Assembly (NCBI RefSeq): GCF_024519455.1
Contig: NZ_JALJRY010000017.1
Coordinates: forward strand, 140,005-204,004
DNA length: 64,000 nt
Source: Streptomyces sp. STR69
GTDB taxonomy: Bacteria > Actinomycetota > Actinomycetes > Streptomycetales > Streptomycetaceae
Reading direction: 5' to 3'
This document shows positions 16,104 to 25,510 of this stretch, piece by piece. How positions within the stretch are numbered: the stretch's first letter is position 1; every line of letters begins with the position of its first letter. Position numbers and translations under genes: made by a program. The notes under the pieces are model-generated. The model had not been told where the DNA came from, did no database searches, and saw only the letters and a list, made by a program, of their open reading frames with translations.

Positions 16104-17396
16104 ATGTTGACGACCCGAAGGCGAACGATGACGGCCGCAGTGATCGTGACGGGAGCCCTGCTGCTCACGTCCTGCGGCAACTCGGACAGCGGTAGCTCAG
16201 ACGGCAAGACCCTGAAGCTCTGGCACTACGAGGGCCCCGACAGTGCGATGGGCGTGGCCTGGAACGAGGCCATCAAGGAGTTCAAGGCCCAACACCCGGG
16301 CGTCAAGGTGAAGTTCGAGGAGAAGGGCTTCGAGCAGATCCAGAAGACGGCCCCGATGGTCCTCAACTCCTCGGACGCGCCGGACGTCATGGAGTACAAC
16401 AAGGGCAACGCGACCGCCGGCCTGCTTTCCAAGCAAGGCCTGCTGACCGATCTCACCGCCGAGGCCAAGGCACGCGGCTGGGACAAGAAGATCCCCACGA
16501 GCGTCGGCACGACCGACCTGTACGACACCAACGGAGTGATGGGCTCCGGCAAGTGGTACGGCGTGACCGACTACGGCGAGTACACGATGGTCTACTACAA
16601 CAAGGACCTCTTCAAGAAGTACAAGATCGCCGAGCCGAAGACGTTCGACGAACTCACCGCCGCCATGGACCAGTTCGTGGCGAAGGGCGTCACCCCGCTC
16701 GCCAACGCGGGCGCCGAGTACCCGGCCCAGCAGTACCTCTACCAGCTCGCGCTGTCGAAGGCCGACCGCGCCTGGGTCGACAAGTACGAGCTGTACAAGG
16801 GCAAGACGGACTTCCACGATCCGGCCTGGACCTACGCGGCGACCACCTTCGCCGACTGGGTGAAGAAGGGCTACATCGCCAAGACCTCCAGCTCCACCAA
16901 GGCCGAGGACGCCGGTGTCTCCTGGATCCAGGGCAAGACGCCGATCCTGTTCTCCGGCAGCTGGTGGTACGGCCGCTTCCAGACGGAGGCCAAGTTCGAC
17001 TGGGACACGGCCCTTTGGCCCGGCTCCAACCTCACCCTCGGCTCCGGCGGCAACATCTGGGTCGTCCCCAAGGGCGCCAAGAACAAGCAACTCGCCTACG
17101 ACTTCATCGACATCACCCTGTCGAAGAAGATCCAGAACCTGATGGGCAACAAGGGCGGCATCCCGGTCGCGGCCGACACCTCCGCGATCACCGACCCCAA
17201 GTCCAAGGAACTCATCGCCAACTTCAACACCCTCACGGCCCGTGACGGCCTGGCCTTCTACCCGGACTGGCCGGTCCCCGGCTTCTACGACGTCCTCGTC
17301 TCCGAGACCCAGAAGCTGATCACGAGCAGCGAGAAACCGGACGCCTATCTCAGCAACCTGCAGAAGGCGTACGACAAGGGCGTTCCGTCGACATGA
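16104..17396 (+). CDS. ABC sugar-binding lipoprotein (xyloside cluster)
   Basis: 430 residues. The signal peptide ends in a lipobox LLTSC with Cys24 as the lipidated residue. The remainder is a family 1 extracellular solute-binding fold (LKLWHYEGPDSAMGVAWNEA, MEYNKGNATAGLL, MGNKGGIPVAAD). It is anchored outside the membrane and delivers an oligosaccharide to the two permeases that follow. GGAGG precedes the ATG. The stop overlaps the next start by 4 nt. The ligand is probably an alpha-xylosylated oligosaccharide, judged from the GH31 and GH3 genes in the operon. No ATPase gene is present; Streptomyces importers of this class often use the shared MsiK ATPase. Confidence 0.88.
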   Translation: MLTTRRRTMTAAVIVTGALLLTSCGNSDSGSSDGKTLKLWHYEGPDSAMGVAWNEAIKEFKAQHPGVKVKFEEKGFEQIQKTAPMVLNSSDAPDVMEYNKGNATAGLLSKQGLLTDLTAEAKARGWDKKIPTSVGTTDLYDTNGVMGSGKWYGVTDYGEYTMVYYNKDLFKKYKIAEPKTFDELTAAMDQFVAKGVTPLANAGAEYPAQQYLYQLALSKADRAWVDKYELYKGKTDFHDPAWTYAATTFADWVKKGYIAKTSSSTKAEDAGVSWIQGKTPILFSGSWWYGRFQTEAKFDWDTALWPGSNLTLGSGGNIWVVPKGAKNKQLAYDFIDITLSKKIQNLMGNKGGIPVAADTSAITDPKSKELIANFNTLTARDGLAFYPDWPVPGFYDVLVSETQKLITSSEKPDAYLSNLQKAYDKGVPST

Positions 17397-18361
17397 CGGT
17401 CACCGTCGAGAAGGGCGCGCGGGCCGGCAACAGGCACCACACCACCGGCCCGCGCCGCCCGCGCCCCCGCAACTCGTACGCCCTGTTCCTCCTCCCCGGC
17501 GGCCTCGCCGCGCTCACCGTGATCGTCGTCCCGTTCCTGATGAACACGGCCGTGAGCTTCACGAACTGGCAGGGCATCGGCGACCCCAAGTGGACCGGGC
17601 TCGCCAACTACCGTGACCTGCTGGACGATTCGGAGTTCTGGGCGTCCTTCCGGCACAGCCTGTTCATGGTCGTGGCGATGGCCGCCGTACCGACGCTGAT
17701 CGGACTGGTCCTCGCCGCCGCCCTGTTCGACTACATCGCCAAACACTTCGGCACTCGCATCGCGGCCGTCCTCCGCGCCTGCTTCTACCTCCCGCAGGTG
17801 CTCCCGATCGCCGTCGCAGGCATCGTCTGGAGCTGGATCCTCTCCCCCGACAACGGCTCCCTCAACACCCTTCTGAAAGCAGTGGGGTTGGGCTCCTGGC
17901 AGCAGGACTGGCTCGGCGACCCGGACATCGCGCTCTACAGCGTCATGGGCGTCATGGTCTGGGTCCAACTCGGCTTCCCGCTCGTGGTGTTCATGGCCGG
18001 GCTGCAACGCGTCGACCCGCAGCTCTACGAGGCCGCCGAACTGGACGGCGCCGGCTGGTGGCGCCGCTTCTGGCACATCACGCTGCCGCAGATCCGCCCC
18101 GAGATCTACGTCGTCCTCACCTGGTGCACGATCGCCGCGCTCAAGGTGTTCGGCGCGGTGTACGTCCTGACGAAGGGCGGACCGGGCGGCGCGACCGACG
18201 TCCCCTCCTACTTCTCCTTCACCACGTTCTTCGAGAAGACCCAGGTCGGCTACGGCGCCGCGATCTCCACGGTGTTGACCGTGATCATCCTGGTGCTCTC
18301 CCTCGCCTTCCTCAAACTCCAGACCCGCGCGGAGGACGCCGAGGAAGGGACCCGAGCATGA
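17393..18361 (+). CDS. ABC sugar permease, MalF type
   Basis: 322 residues with six membrane spans. The cytoplasmic EAA loop that docks the ATPase reads EAAELDGAGWWRRFW (about residue 211). A Pro/Arg-rich N-terminal tail precedes the first span. ATGA overlaps with both the binding-protein gene and the second permease gene indicate one polycistronic unit. With its partner it forms the channel for the oligosaccharide. Confidence 0.9.
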   Translation: MTVTVEKGARAGNRHHTTGPRRPRPRNSYALFLLPGGLAALTVIVVPFLMNTAVSFTNWQGIGDPKWTGLANYRDLLDDSEFWASFRHSLFMVVAMAAVPTLIGLVLAAALFDYIAKHFGTRIAAVLRACFYLPQVLPIAVAGIVWSWILSPDNGSLNTLLKAVGLGSWQQDWLGDPDIALYSVMGVMVWVQLGFPLVVFMAGLQRVDPQLYEAAELDGAGWWRRFWHITLPQIRPEIYVVLTWCTIAALKVFGAVYVLTKGGPGGATDVPSYFSFTTFFEKTQVGYGAAISTVLTVIILVLSLAFLKLQTRAEDAEEGTRA

Positions 18362-19182
18362 CCACCACCCTGCGCCGCTACCCGGTGCTCATCGCCCTGT
18401 GCATCGCCGCCCTCTTCATGGTCGTCCCGTTCCTGATCGTCCTGATCAACGCCGTGAAGTCACCGGCCGAGTACTCCGAACACGGCCCGCTCAGCCTCCC
18501 CAAGGGCCTCTACCTGGACGGCCTCAAGGACTTCTGGCAGCGCGTCGACTACGGCCAGAAACTCTTCAACTCGGTGCTGATCAGCGGCTCGGTGGCCGTC
18601 CTCGCCGCCGCGCTCTCGGTCCTCAACGCGTACGCGATCGGCATCGGCCGTATCCGGGGCCGCACTTGGGTCCTGGCCTTCTTCGTCCTCGCCAACATGC
18701 TGCCGCAGGAGGCGCTGGTCTATCCGATCTACTACCTGAGCAAGCAAGTCGGCCTGTACGACACGAGGTTGAGCGTCATCATCGTCTTCACGGTGATCCA
18801 GGCGGCGTTCGGCACGTATCTCCTCTCCTCCGTGCTCAGCCAGTTCCCCCGCGAGATCCTTGAGGCGGCCCGGATCGACGGTGCCAACAAGTGGCAGGTG
18901 CTGTGGCGGATCGTGGTCCCGGTCAGCCGTCCCACCATCGGCGTCCTGCTGGTCTTCTTCTTCATCTGGACCTGGAACGAGTTCCTGCTCCCCCTGGTCA
19001 TGCTGATCTCCAACGACAACCAGACCGTGTCGGTGGCCCTCGGCGTCCTCCAGGGCCAGCGTCTGATGGACGCCACGATGACCAACGCGGCTGCTCTGCT
19101 GGGTGTGTTGCCCGCCATCGTCTTCTTCCTCGTCTTCCAGCGGACCCTCACGCGCGGTATCGCCGTGGGTGCCGTCAAGTAG
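18358..19182 (+). CDS. ABC sugar permease, MalG type
   Basis: 274 residues, six spans, with the EAA loop EAARIDGANKWQVLW at about residue 169 and the typical C-terminal TRGIAVGAVK. It starts by ATGA overlap with the preceding permease. It is followed after 15 bp by the alpha-xylosidase gene, so import and intracellular cleavage are probably co-expressed. Confidence 0.9.
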   Translation: MTTTLRRYPVLIALCIAALFMVVPFLIVLINAVKSPAEYSEHGPLSLPKGLYLDGLKDFWQRVDYGQKLFNSVLISGSVAVLAAALSVLNAYAIGIGRIRGRTWVLAFFVLANMLPQEALVYPIYYLSKQVGLYDTRLSVIIVFTVIQAAFGTYLLSSVLSQFPREILEAARIDGANKWQVLWRIVVPVSRPTIGVLLVFFFIWTWNEFLLPLVMLISNDNQTVSVALGVLQGQRLMDATMTNAAALLGVLPAIVFFLVFQRTLTRGIAVGAVK

Positions 19183-19197
19183 TAAGGGGACCCCCAC

Positions 19198-21471
19198 GTG
19201 AAGTTCACCGACGGCTACTGGCTGCTGCGCGAGGGCGTCACCGCCGCCCACCCGGTCGAAGTGCTCGATGTCACCGCTCCGGACAGCGCGTTGGAGATCC
19301 ACGCGCCGACCGTCCCCATCCGCCACCGCGGCGACCTGCTGAAGGGACCGGTCGTGACGATCAGCGCCCACGCCCCGATGCCCGACGTCATCGGCGTCAC
19401 CTTCACCCACTTCGAGGGCGAGCAGCCGCGCGGCCCCCAATTCGAGGTGCACAAGAGCGTCCGGGGGTCTGGGGGATGTCCCCCAGAAAAGCACAGCGCC
19501 GTCCACACGTCCTACGACGACGAGCGCGCGACGCTCACCTCCGGCGCCCTGTCGGTCCAGGTGGCGCGCACCGGCCCCTGGCATGTCGACTTCCTCGCCC
19601 ACGGCCGGACCCTGACCAGCAGCGGCCCCAAAGGCATGGGCATCATGCGGGACGCGACCGGCGCCCACTATCTGCGCGAGCAGCTGGGGCTCCAAGTGGG
19701 CACGTCCGTCTACGGACTCGGCGAACGCTTCGGCCCACTCGTCAAGAACGGCCAGGTCGTCGACATGTGGAACGCCGACGGCGGCACCGCCACCGAACAG
19801 GCCTACAAGAACGTCCCCTTCTACCTCACCGACGCGGGCTACGGCGTCTTCGTCGACCACCCCGGCCGGGTCTCCTTCGAGGTCGGCTCGGAGGCGGTCT
19901 CCCGGGTCCAGTTCAGCGTGGAGAGCCAGCAGTTGACGTACTACGTCATCTACGGCCCGACCCCGAAGGACATCCTCCGCAAGTACTCCGCCCTCACCGG
20001 CCGCCCGGCCCTCCCGCCCGCCTGGTCGTTCGGGCTGTGGCTGTCGACGTCGTTCACCACCTCCTACGACGAGGAGACGGTGACGTCGTTCATCGAGGGC
20101 ATGCGGGAGCGTGAACTCCCGCTCTCCGTCTTCCACTTCGACTGCTTCTGGATGCGCGAGTTCAACTGGTGCGACTTCCAGTGGGATCCGCGGGTCTTCC
20201 CCGACCCGGAGGGCATGCTCGCCCGGCTGAAGGACCGCGGGCTGCACATCTGTGTCTGGATCAACCCGTACATCGCGCAGCGCTCACCGCTCTTCGCCGA
20301 GGGCAAGGCGCTCGGGCATCTGCTGCGCCGTCCGGACGGCAGTGTCTGGCAGTGGGACCTGTGGCAACCCGGCATGGCCCTGGTCGACTTCACCAGCCCG
20401 GCCGCCCGCGACTGGTACGCCGGAAAGCTGGAGGCGCTCCTCTCGCAGGGCGTCGACTGCTTCAAGACCGACTTCGGCGAGCGGGTCCCGGTCGACGTCG
20501 CCTACGCGGACGGCGCGGACCCCGAGCGGATGCACAACTACTACACCTACCTCTACAACCGCACGGTCTTCGACGTCCTGCGCAAACACCGGGGCGAGGG
20601 CGAGGCCGTCGTGTTCGCCCGCTCGGCCACAACAGGCAGCCAGAAGTACCCCGTTCACTGGGGCGGCGACTGCGAGGCGACGTACGAGTCGATGGCCGAG
20701 TCGCTGCGCGGCGGGCTGTCGCTGGGCCTGTCCGGCTTCGGCTACTGGAGCCACGACATCGGCGGCTTCGAGGGCACCCCGACCCCGGCCCTCTTCAAAC
20801 GCTGGCTGGCCTTCGGCCTGTTGTCGTCCCACAGCCGTCTGCACGGCAGTTCCTCGTACCGGGTCCCGTGGCTCTTCGACGAGGAATCCGTGGACGTACT
20901 AAGGCAGTTCACCCGCCTGAAGCTGAGCCTCATGCCGTATCTCTACGAGACCGCGCGCACCGCCTCCGCCGAGGGCGTGGCGATGATGCGGGCGATGGTG
21001 CTGGAGTTCCCGGACGACCCCGGGTGCGCGCACCTGGAACGGCAGTACATGCTCGGGAGCGATCTGCTGGTCGCGCCCGTGTTCAGCGACGACGGGGACG
21101 TCTCGTACTACGTCCCCGAGGGCACCTGGACCCACTACCTCACCGGCCGCACGGTCACCGGGCCGCGCTGGGTGCGCGAGAAGCACGGGTTCGACAGCGT
21201 GCCGCTCCTCGTCCGGCCCGGCGCGGTGATCCCGGTCGGCGCGGTGGACGACCGGCCCGACTACGACTTCGCCGACGGCGTCACCCTGCGGGCGTACGGC
21301 CTGGAGCGGGGCGCGCAGGTGACGGTGCCGGTCGGCGACGTGACCTTCACCGTCGTACGGGAAGGGGACACGCTCCGGGCGTCGTGCAGTGACCCGTCCG
21401 TGGCGTGGGCGCTGGCCGCCGGGAAGCGGTCGAAGTCGGGCAGCGGGTTCCTGACCCTGGAGCTGGGCTGA
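19198..21471 (+). CDS. GH31 alpha-xylosidase (YicI type)
   Basis: 757 residues, close to E. coli YicI. The nucleophile motif KTDFGERVP places Asp at about 425, and the acid/base motif GGDCEATYE places Asp at about 491. The 66-residue spacing equals that of YicI (416 and 482). The enzyme removes non-reducing alpha-xylosyl groups from imported oligosaccharides such as isoprimeverose. It lacks a signal peptide, so it acts in the cytoplasm. The start is GTG at 19198. Residues about 88-100 (VRGSGGCPPEKHS) are encoded by an interspersed hairpin repeat inserted in frame. The stop shares a base with the LacI start (TGATG). Confidence 0.88.
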   Translation: MKFTDGYWLLREGVTAAHPVEVLDVTAPDSALEIHAPTVPIRHRGDLLKGPVVTISAHAPMPDVIGVTFTHFEGEQPRGPQFEVHKSVRGSGGCPPEKHSAVHTSYDDERATLTSGALSVQVARTGPWHVDFLAHGRTLTSSGPKGMGIMRDATGAHYLREQLGLQVGTSVYGLGERFGPLVKNGQVVDMWNADGGTATEQAYKNVPFYLTDAGYGVFVDHPGRVSFEVGSEAVSRVQFSVESQQLTYYVIYGPTPKDILRKYSALTGRPALPPAWSFGLWLSTSFTTSYDEETVTSFIEGMRERELPLSVFHFDCFWMREFNWCDFQWDPRVFPDPEGMLARLKDRGLHICVWINPYIAQRSPLFAEGKALGHLLRRPDGSVWQWDLWQPGMALVDFTSPAARDWYAGKLEALLSQGVDCFKTDFGERVPVDVAYADGADPERMHNYYTYLYNRTVFDVLRKHRGEGEAVVFARSATTGSQKYPVHWGGDCEATYESMAESLRGGLSLGLSGFGYWSHDIGGFEGTPTPALFKRWLAFGLLSSHSRLHGSSSYRVPWLFDEESVDVLRQFTRLKLSLMPYLYETARTASAEGVAMMRAMVLEFPDDPGCAHLERQYMLGSDLLVAPVFSDDGDVSYYVPEGTWTHYLTGRTVTGPRWVREKHGFDSVPLLVRPGAVIPVGAVDDRPDYDFADGVTLRAYGLERGAQVTVPVGDVTFTVVREGDTLRASCSDPSVAWALAAGKRSKSGSGFLTLELG
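19461..19495. repeat. interspersed hairpin repeat inside the GH31 gene
   Basis: CCGGGGGTCTGGGGGATGTC followed by CCCCAGAAAAGCACA forms an 8-bp stem TCTGGGGG/CCCCCAGA at 19468-19487 with a 4-nt loop. It resembles the G-run hairpins normally found between Streptomyces genes but here lies within a coding frame without breaking it, adding about 11-13 residues in a loop of the N-terminal domain. Confidence 0.6.
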
Positions 21472-22481
21472 TGGTGAAGATCACCGATGTGGCCCGGCAC
21501 GCGGGGGTCTCCCCCAGCACCGTGTCGTACGCGCTGAGCGGGAAGCGTCCGATCTCGGAGGAGACCCGGCAGCGCGTCGAGGCGTCCATCCGCGAGCTGG
21601 GCTACCGGCCGCACGCCGGCGCCCGCGCCCTGGCCAGCAGCCGTTCCAACGTGCTGGCCCTCGTCATCCCCTTACGGACCGGCATCCATGTGCCCGTGGT
21701 CATGCAGTTCGCGATGTCGGTGGCGACCACGGCCCGGCGCCACGACCACGATGTGCTGCTGCTCACCCAGGAGGAGGGCGAGGAGGGTCTGCGGCGGGTC
21801 GCGGACACGGCACTCGTGGACGCGATGATCGTGATGGACGTCCAACTGAGCGACCCCCGGCTGCCGTTGCTCCGCTCCCTGGACCGGCCGTCCGTGCTGA
21901 TCGGCTTCCCGGCCGAGGCCGACGGGCTGACCTGTATCGACCTCGACTTCAAGGCGGCCGGTGAGCTGTGCGTGGAACGGCTCGCGGGGCTCGGGCACCG
22001 GGTCGTCGCCCTCGTCGGGTCACCGCCCGAGGTGTACGTCCGCCGAACCGCCTTCGCCCAGCGGGTCGTTCAGGGCTTCACGGCCGCCGCGCACCGCAAC
22101 GGGCTCACCTCCTGCGTCCACCCCTGTGAGCCGGCGCCCGCCGCGGCAGCGGCCGTGGCCGAGCAACTGCTGCGCGATCAGCCCGCGTTGACCGGAGTCG
22201 TCGTCCACAACGAACCGCTCCTCGAACCCCTCATCGACGCCTTCGAGCAGCTCGGCCTGCGCGTCCCCCGCGATCTCTCGATCACCGCGATCTGTCCCGA
22301 CGAACTCGCCGAGTCCGTACGCGTCCCGGTCACGTCGGTCGCGCTGCCCGCCGCCGAACTCGGCTCCGGGGCAGTGGAGTTGCTGATGAGGAAACTGGGC
22401 GGCAAGACCGTGCCCGACGCCACGCTGCTCGCACCCCGGCTGACGGAACGCGCGAGCACGGCACCGCGCAACGTGCCCTGA
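21471..22481 (+). CDS. LacI-family repressor of the xyloside cluster, TTA-containing
   Basis: 336 residues. The N-terminal helix-turn-helix (VKITDVARHAGVSPSTVSYA) and hinge (YRPHAGARALAS) are typical; the rest is a sugar-binding periplasmic-like fold. It starts at the ATG overlapping the alpha-xylosidase stop. It probably binds the palindrome at 16061-16074 and releases it on binding an imported sugar. Codon 68 (21672-21674) is TTA, the rare leucine codon read by the bldA tRNA in Streptomyces, so production of this regulator may depend on developmental stage. Confidence 0.88.
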   Translation: MVKITDVARHAGVSPSTVSYALSGKRPISEETRQRVEASIRELGYRPHAGARALASSRSNVLALVIPLRTGIHVPVVMQFAMSVATTARRHDHDVLLLTQEEGEEGLRRVADTALVDAMIVMDVQLSDPRLPLLRSLDRPSVLIGFPAEADGLTCIDLDFKAAGELCVERLAGLGHRVVALVGSPPEVYVRRTAFAQRVVQGFTAAAHRNGLTSCVHPCEPAPAAAAAVAEQLLRDQPALTGVVVHNEPLLEPLIDAFEQLGLRVPRDLSITAICPDELAESVRVPVTSVALPAAELGSGAVELLMRKLGGKTVPDATLLAPRLTERASTAPRNVP

Positions 22482-22525
22482 TCTCACCACCGTTGGAGCA
22501 AGGCCCTACGTGAAGGAGCCGCGAC

Positions 22526-25435
22526 ATGAAAGGCACGAGAAGAAGACACAGAACCATGCTCGCCGTGGCGTTCGCCCTGATCGTCGGTCTGGGAGCGACG
22601 GTCCCGGCGACGGCCGACACCCCGTACCCCTTCCGCGACCCGACTCTCCCCGTCAGCAAGCGTGTGGACGACCTACTGGGCCGGCTGACCCTCGACGAGA
22701 AGATCTCCCTTCTCCACCAGTACGAGCCCGCGATCCCTCGCCTCGGCATCCAGTCCTTCCGCACCGGCACCGAGGCACTGCACGGCGTCGCCTGGCTCGG
22801 CAAGGCCACCGTCTTCCCGCAGGCGATCGGACTCGCCTCCACCTGGGACCCGGCGCTGATGGAGCAGGTCGGCTCGGCGGTCGGCGACGAGGCCCGCGGC
22901 TTCCAGCAACAGCGCCCGGACGGCTGGGGGTTGAACCTCTGGGCCCCGGTGGTGAATTTGTTGCGCGACCCGCGCTGGGGCCGCAACGAGGAGGGCTACA
23001 GCGAGGACCCCGAACTGACCGGTGCCCTGGCCACGGCCTACGGCGAGGGCCTGACCGGCGGCGACCCGGACCACCTCAAGACGGCCCCCACCCTCAAGCA
23101 CTACCTCGGCTACAACAACGAGGTCGACCGCGCGACCACCTCCTCCGATCTGCGCCCACGGGTGGAGAAGGAGTACGACGAGGCCGCGTTCAAACCGGCG
23201 ATCACGGCGGACGCGGCCACGGGCGTGATGACGTCGTACAACCTGGTCAACGGCCGTCCCGCCACGGTGAATCCGGACCTGGACGCAGTCGTGCGAAAGT
23301 GGACCGGACAGGACCTGCTGAACGTCACCGACGCCTTCGCCCCCGGCAACATCGTCACTCCCCAGCAGTACTACCCCACGATCGCCGAGGGTGACGCGGC
23401 GGCGCTCAAGGCGGGCGTCGACAGTTTCACGGACAACAGCGCGGACCCGGGCCCGACGACCGCGGCGATCAACTCGGCGCTGCAGCAAGGCCTGTTGAAG
23501 GTGTCGGACATCGACAGCGCGGTGTCGGACATCCTCTCCGTCCGCGTCCGGCTCGGCGAGTTCGACCCGGGCGGCGGCAAGTACGGCTCGATCGACGCAT
23601 CGGTCATCGACAGCCCGGCGCATCGCCAACTGGCGCGCAAAGCGGCGGCCGAGGGGACGGTACTGCTCAAGAAAAGTGTGTCACTTCCGCTCAAAACGAC
23701 ACAGAAAAACGTAGCAGTGGTCGGCCCCCTCGCCGACACGCTCTACACCGACTGGTACTCGGGCACACTCCCCTACGCCGTCACCCCGGCACAGGGCATC
23801 GCCTCGAAACTCGGCACCGCGGTGGCCACCAGCGAAGGAGTGGACCGCATCGCGCTGCGCGACACGGCGACCGGCAAATACGTCACGGCCGGCACCGGCG
23901 ACACAGGCGCACCCCTCACGGAGACCACGGAAACCGCCACGCCCGCCGCCCAGTTCGACGCCTTCGACTGGGGCTCGGGCATCGTCACCCTGCGCTCCGC
24001 GGCCAACGGCAAGTACGTCGGCTACAACTGGTCGAACTTCGTCAACGACCAGACGCAGCCCAACGGTTGGTACGTCCAGCAGCAGTTCAAGCTGGAACAG
24101 CAGGACGACGGCACGTACTTGCTGAGATACGCGGGCTACGAGACGGCCGAGTCCTGGTGGTCGAGCCCGGTCTACCTCGGCCCGACCGACGCGAACGGCA
24201 CCCTGGGCCTGGTACCCAAGGACCAGGCGGCGCACTACACGAAGGACGTGGTCCGCAACGGCATCGACGACGCCGTGACTGCGGTGAAGGGCAAGGACAC
24301 GGCGGTCGTCGTCATCGGCTCGATGCCGTCGATCAACGGCCGCGAGGCCCACGACCGCACGGACATGTCCCTGGCCCCCTCGCAGGAAGCCCTGGTCAAG
24401 GCGGTCCACCAGGCCAACCCGAAGACGGTCGTGATCGTCGAGAACAGCTACCCCACCACGCTGGGTGCCGTACAGAAGGAAGTCCCGGCCCTCCTCTGGA
24501 CCTCCCACGCCGGCCAGGAGACGGGCAACGCCCTCGCCGACGTCCTCTACGGCGACGTCAACCCGTCCGGCCGCCTCACCCAGACCTGGTACCAGTCGTC
24601 CTCGGACCTCCCGTCGATCCTCGACTACGACATCATCAAGTCCGACCGCACCTACCAGTACTTCCAGGGCACCCCGCTCTACCCCTTCGGCTACGGCCTC
24701 TCGTACACGACCTTCCGCTACGGCACCCTGAAACCCGTCGCCGGCGGCTACGAGGTCCCGGTCACCAACACCGGCACACGAGCGGGCGACGAGGTCGTCC
24801 AGCTCTACACGCACCAGCGCACGTCCCGCGACAAGGAACCCCTGAAACAGTTGAAGGCTTTCCAGCGGGTATCACTCAAACCGGGCGAGACGAAAACGGT
24901 CCGCCTGAAGCTCCGGCAGCAGGACCTGGCCCACTGGGACGTCACGCGCTCGAAATGGGTCGTGGAATCCGGCACGTACGACGTCATGGCCGGAGCGTCG
25001 TCGGCGGACATCCGAGCCCGTACGACCTGGCAGGTCCACGGGGAGACGATCCCGCCCCGGAACCTGTCCCGAACGACCCGCGCCGAGAACTTCGACGACT
25101 ACTCCGCCGTCCACCTCGTCGACGAGTCCAAGGCGAGCGGCACGGCGGTGGGCGCGGCGGCGGACGGCGCATGGCTGAAGTTCGCGGACACCCAACTGGG
25201 CGCGGGCGCAACGAAGTTCACCGCCCGGGTGGCGGGAACGGCACCCGGCACGATCGAGGTCCGGCTCGATTCCCCGACGGGCAGGCTGGTGGGGACGGTT
25301 CACACGGCGGCGACTCCGTCGTCGTACGACTACGAGACGGTGGCCGCCGATCTGTCGGGCGCGACGAAAGGCCGTACGGACGTCTGTCTGGTCCTGAGCG
25401 ACGGCCTGCGAATATCGACCTTCACTGTTCGGTGA
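22526..25435 (+). CDS. secreted multidomain GH3 beta-glycosidase
   Basis: 969 residues. A Sec signal peptide (about 1-31, ending ATADT) precedes the GH3 N-terminal barrel (about 48-340). The likely nucleophile is Asp269 in NVTDAFAPGNI. The GH3 C-terminal sandwich is split by an insert at about 436-570 with beta-trefoil/fascin-like repeats (IALRDTATGKYVTAG, VTLRSAANGKYVGYN). A fibronectin-III-like domain (about 742-840) and a carbohydrate-binding-like module (about 853-969) follow. AAGGAG lies 7 nt before the ATG. It probably trims beta-linked xylose or glucose from plant polysaccharide outside the cell, supplying the importer. The exact linkage is not readable from sequence. Confidence 0.85.
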   Translation: MKGTRRRHRTMLAVAFALIVGLGATVPATADTPYPFRDPTLPVSKRVDDLLGRLTLDEKISLLHQYEPAIPRLGIQSFRTGTEALHGVAWLGKATVFPQAIGLASTWDPALMEQVGSAVGDEARGFQQQRPDGWGLNLWAPVVNLLRDPRWGRNEEGYSEDPELTGALATAYGEGLTGGDPDHLKTAPTLKHYLGYNNEVDRATTSSDLRPRVEKEYDEAAFKPAITADAATGVMTSYNLVNGRPATVNPDLDAVVRKWTGQDLLNVTDAFAPGNIVTPQQYYPTIAEGDAAALKAGVDSFTDNSADPGPTTAAINSALQQGLLKVSDIDSAVSDILSVRVRLGEFDPGGGKYGSIDASVIDSPAHRQLARKAAAEGTVLLKKSVSLPLKTTQKNVAVVGPLADTLYTDWYSGTLPYAVTPAQGIASKLGTAVATSEGVDRIALRDTATGKYVTAGTGDTGAPLTETTETATPAAQFDAFDWGSGIVTLRSAANGKYVGYNWSNFVNDQTQPNGWYVQQQFKLEQQDDGTYLLRYAGYETAESWWSSPVYLGPTDANGTLGLVPKDQAAHYTKDVVRNGIDDAVTAVKGKDTAVVVIGSMPSINGREAHDRTDMSLAPSQEALVKAVHQANPKTVVIVENSYPTTLGAVQKEVPALLWTSHAGQETGNALADVLYGDVNPSGRLTQTWYQSSSDLPSILDYDIIKSDRTYQYFQGTPLYPFGYGLSYTTFRYGTLKPVAGGYEVPVTNTGTRAGDEVVQLYTHQRTSRDKEPLKQLKAFQRVSLKPGETKTVRLKLRQQDLAHWDVTRSKWVVESGTYDVMAGASSADIRARTTWQVHGETIPPRNLSRTTRAENFDDYSAVHLVDESKASGTAVGAAADGAWLKFADTQLGAGATKFTARVAGTAPGTIEVRLDSPTGRLVGTVHTAATPSSYDYETVAADLSGATKGRTDVCLVLSDGLRISTFTVR

Positions 25436-25446
25436 GGTGACAGGAA

Positions 25447-25478
25447 AAAGCCCCCGCTGCCGAAGCAGCGGGGGCTTT
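25447..25478. terminator. strong bidirectional terminator
   Basis: A perfect 14-bp stem, AAAGCCCCCGCTGC/GCAGCGGGGGCTTT, with a CGAA loop and A/T flanks. It lies just after the GH3 stop and just beyond the tmRNA 3' end, so it can serve both. Confidence 0.85.
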
Positions 25479-25510
25479 ACCGCTGTGCTAAATCACAAAC
25501 ATGGGATGAG

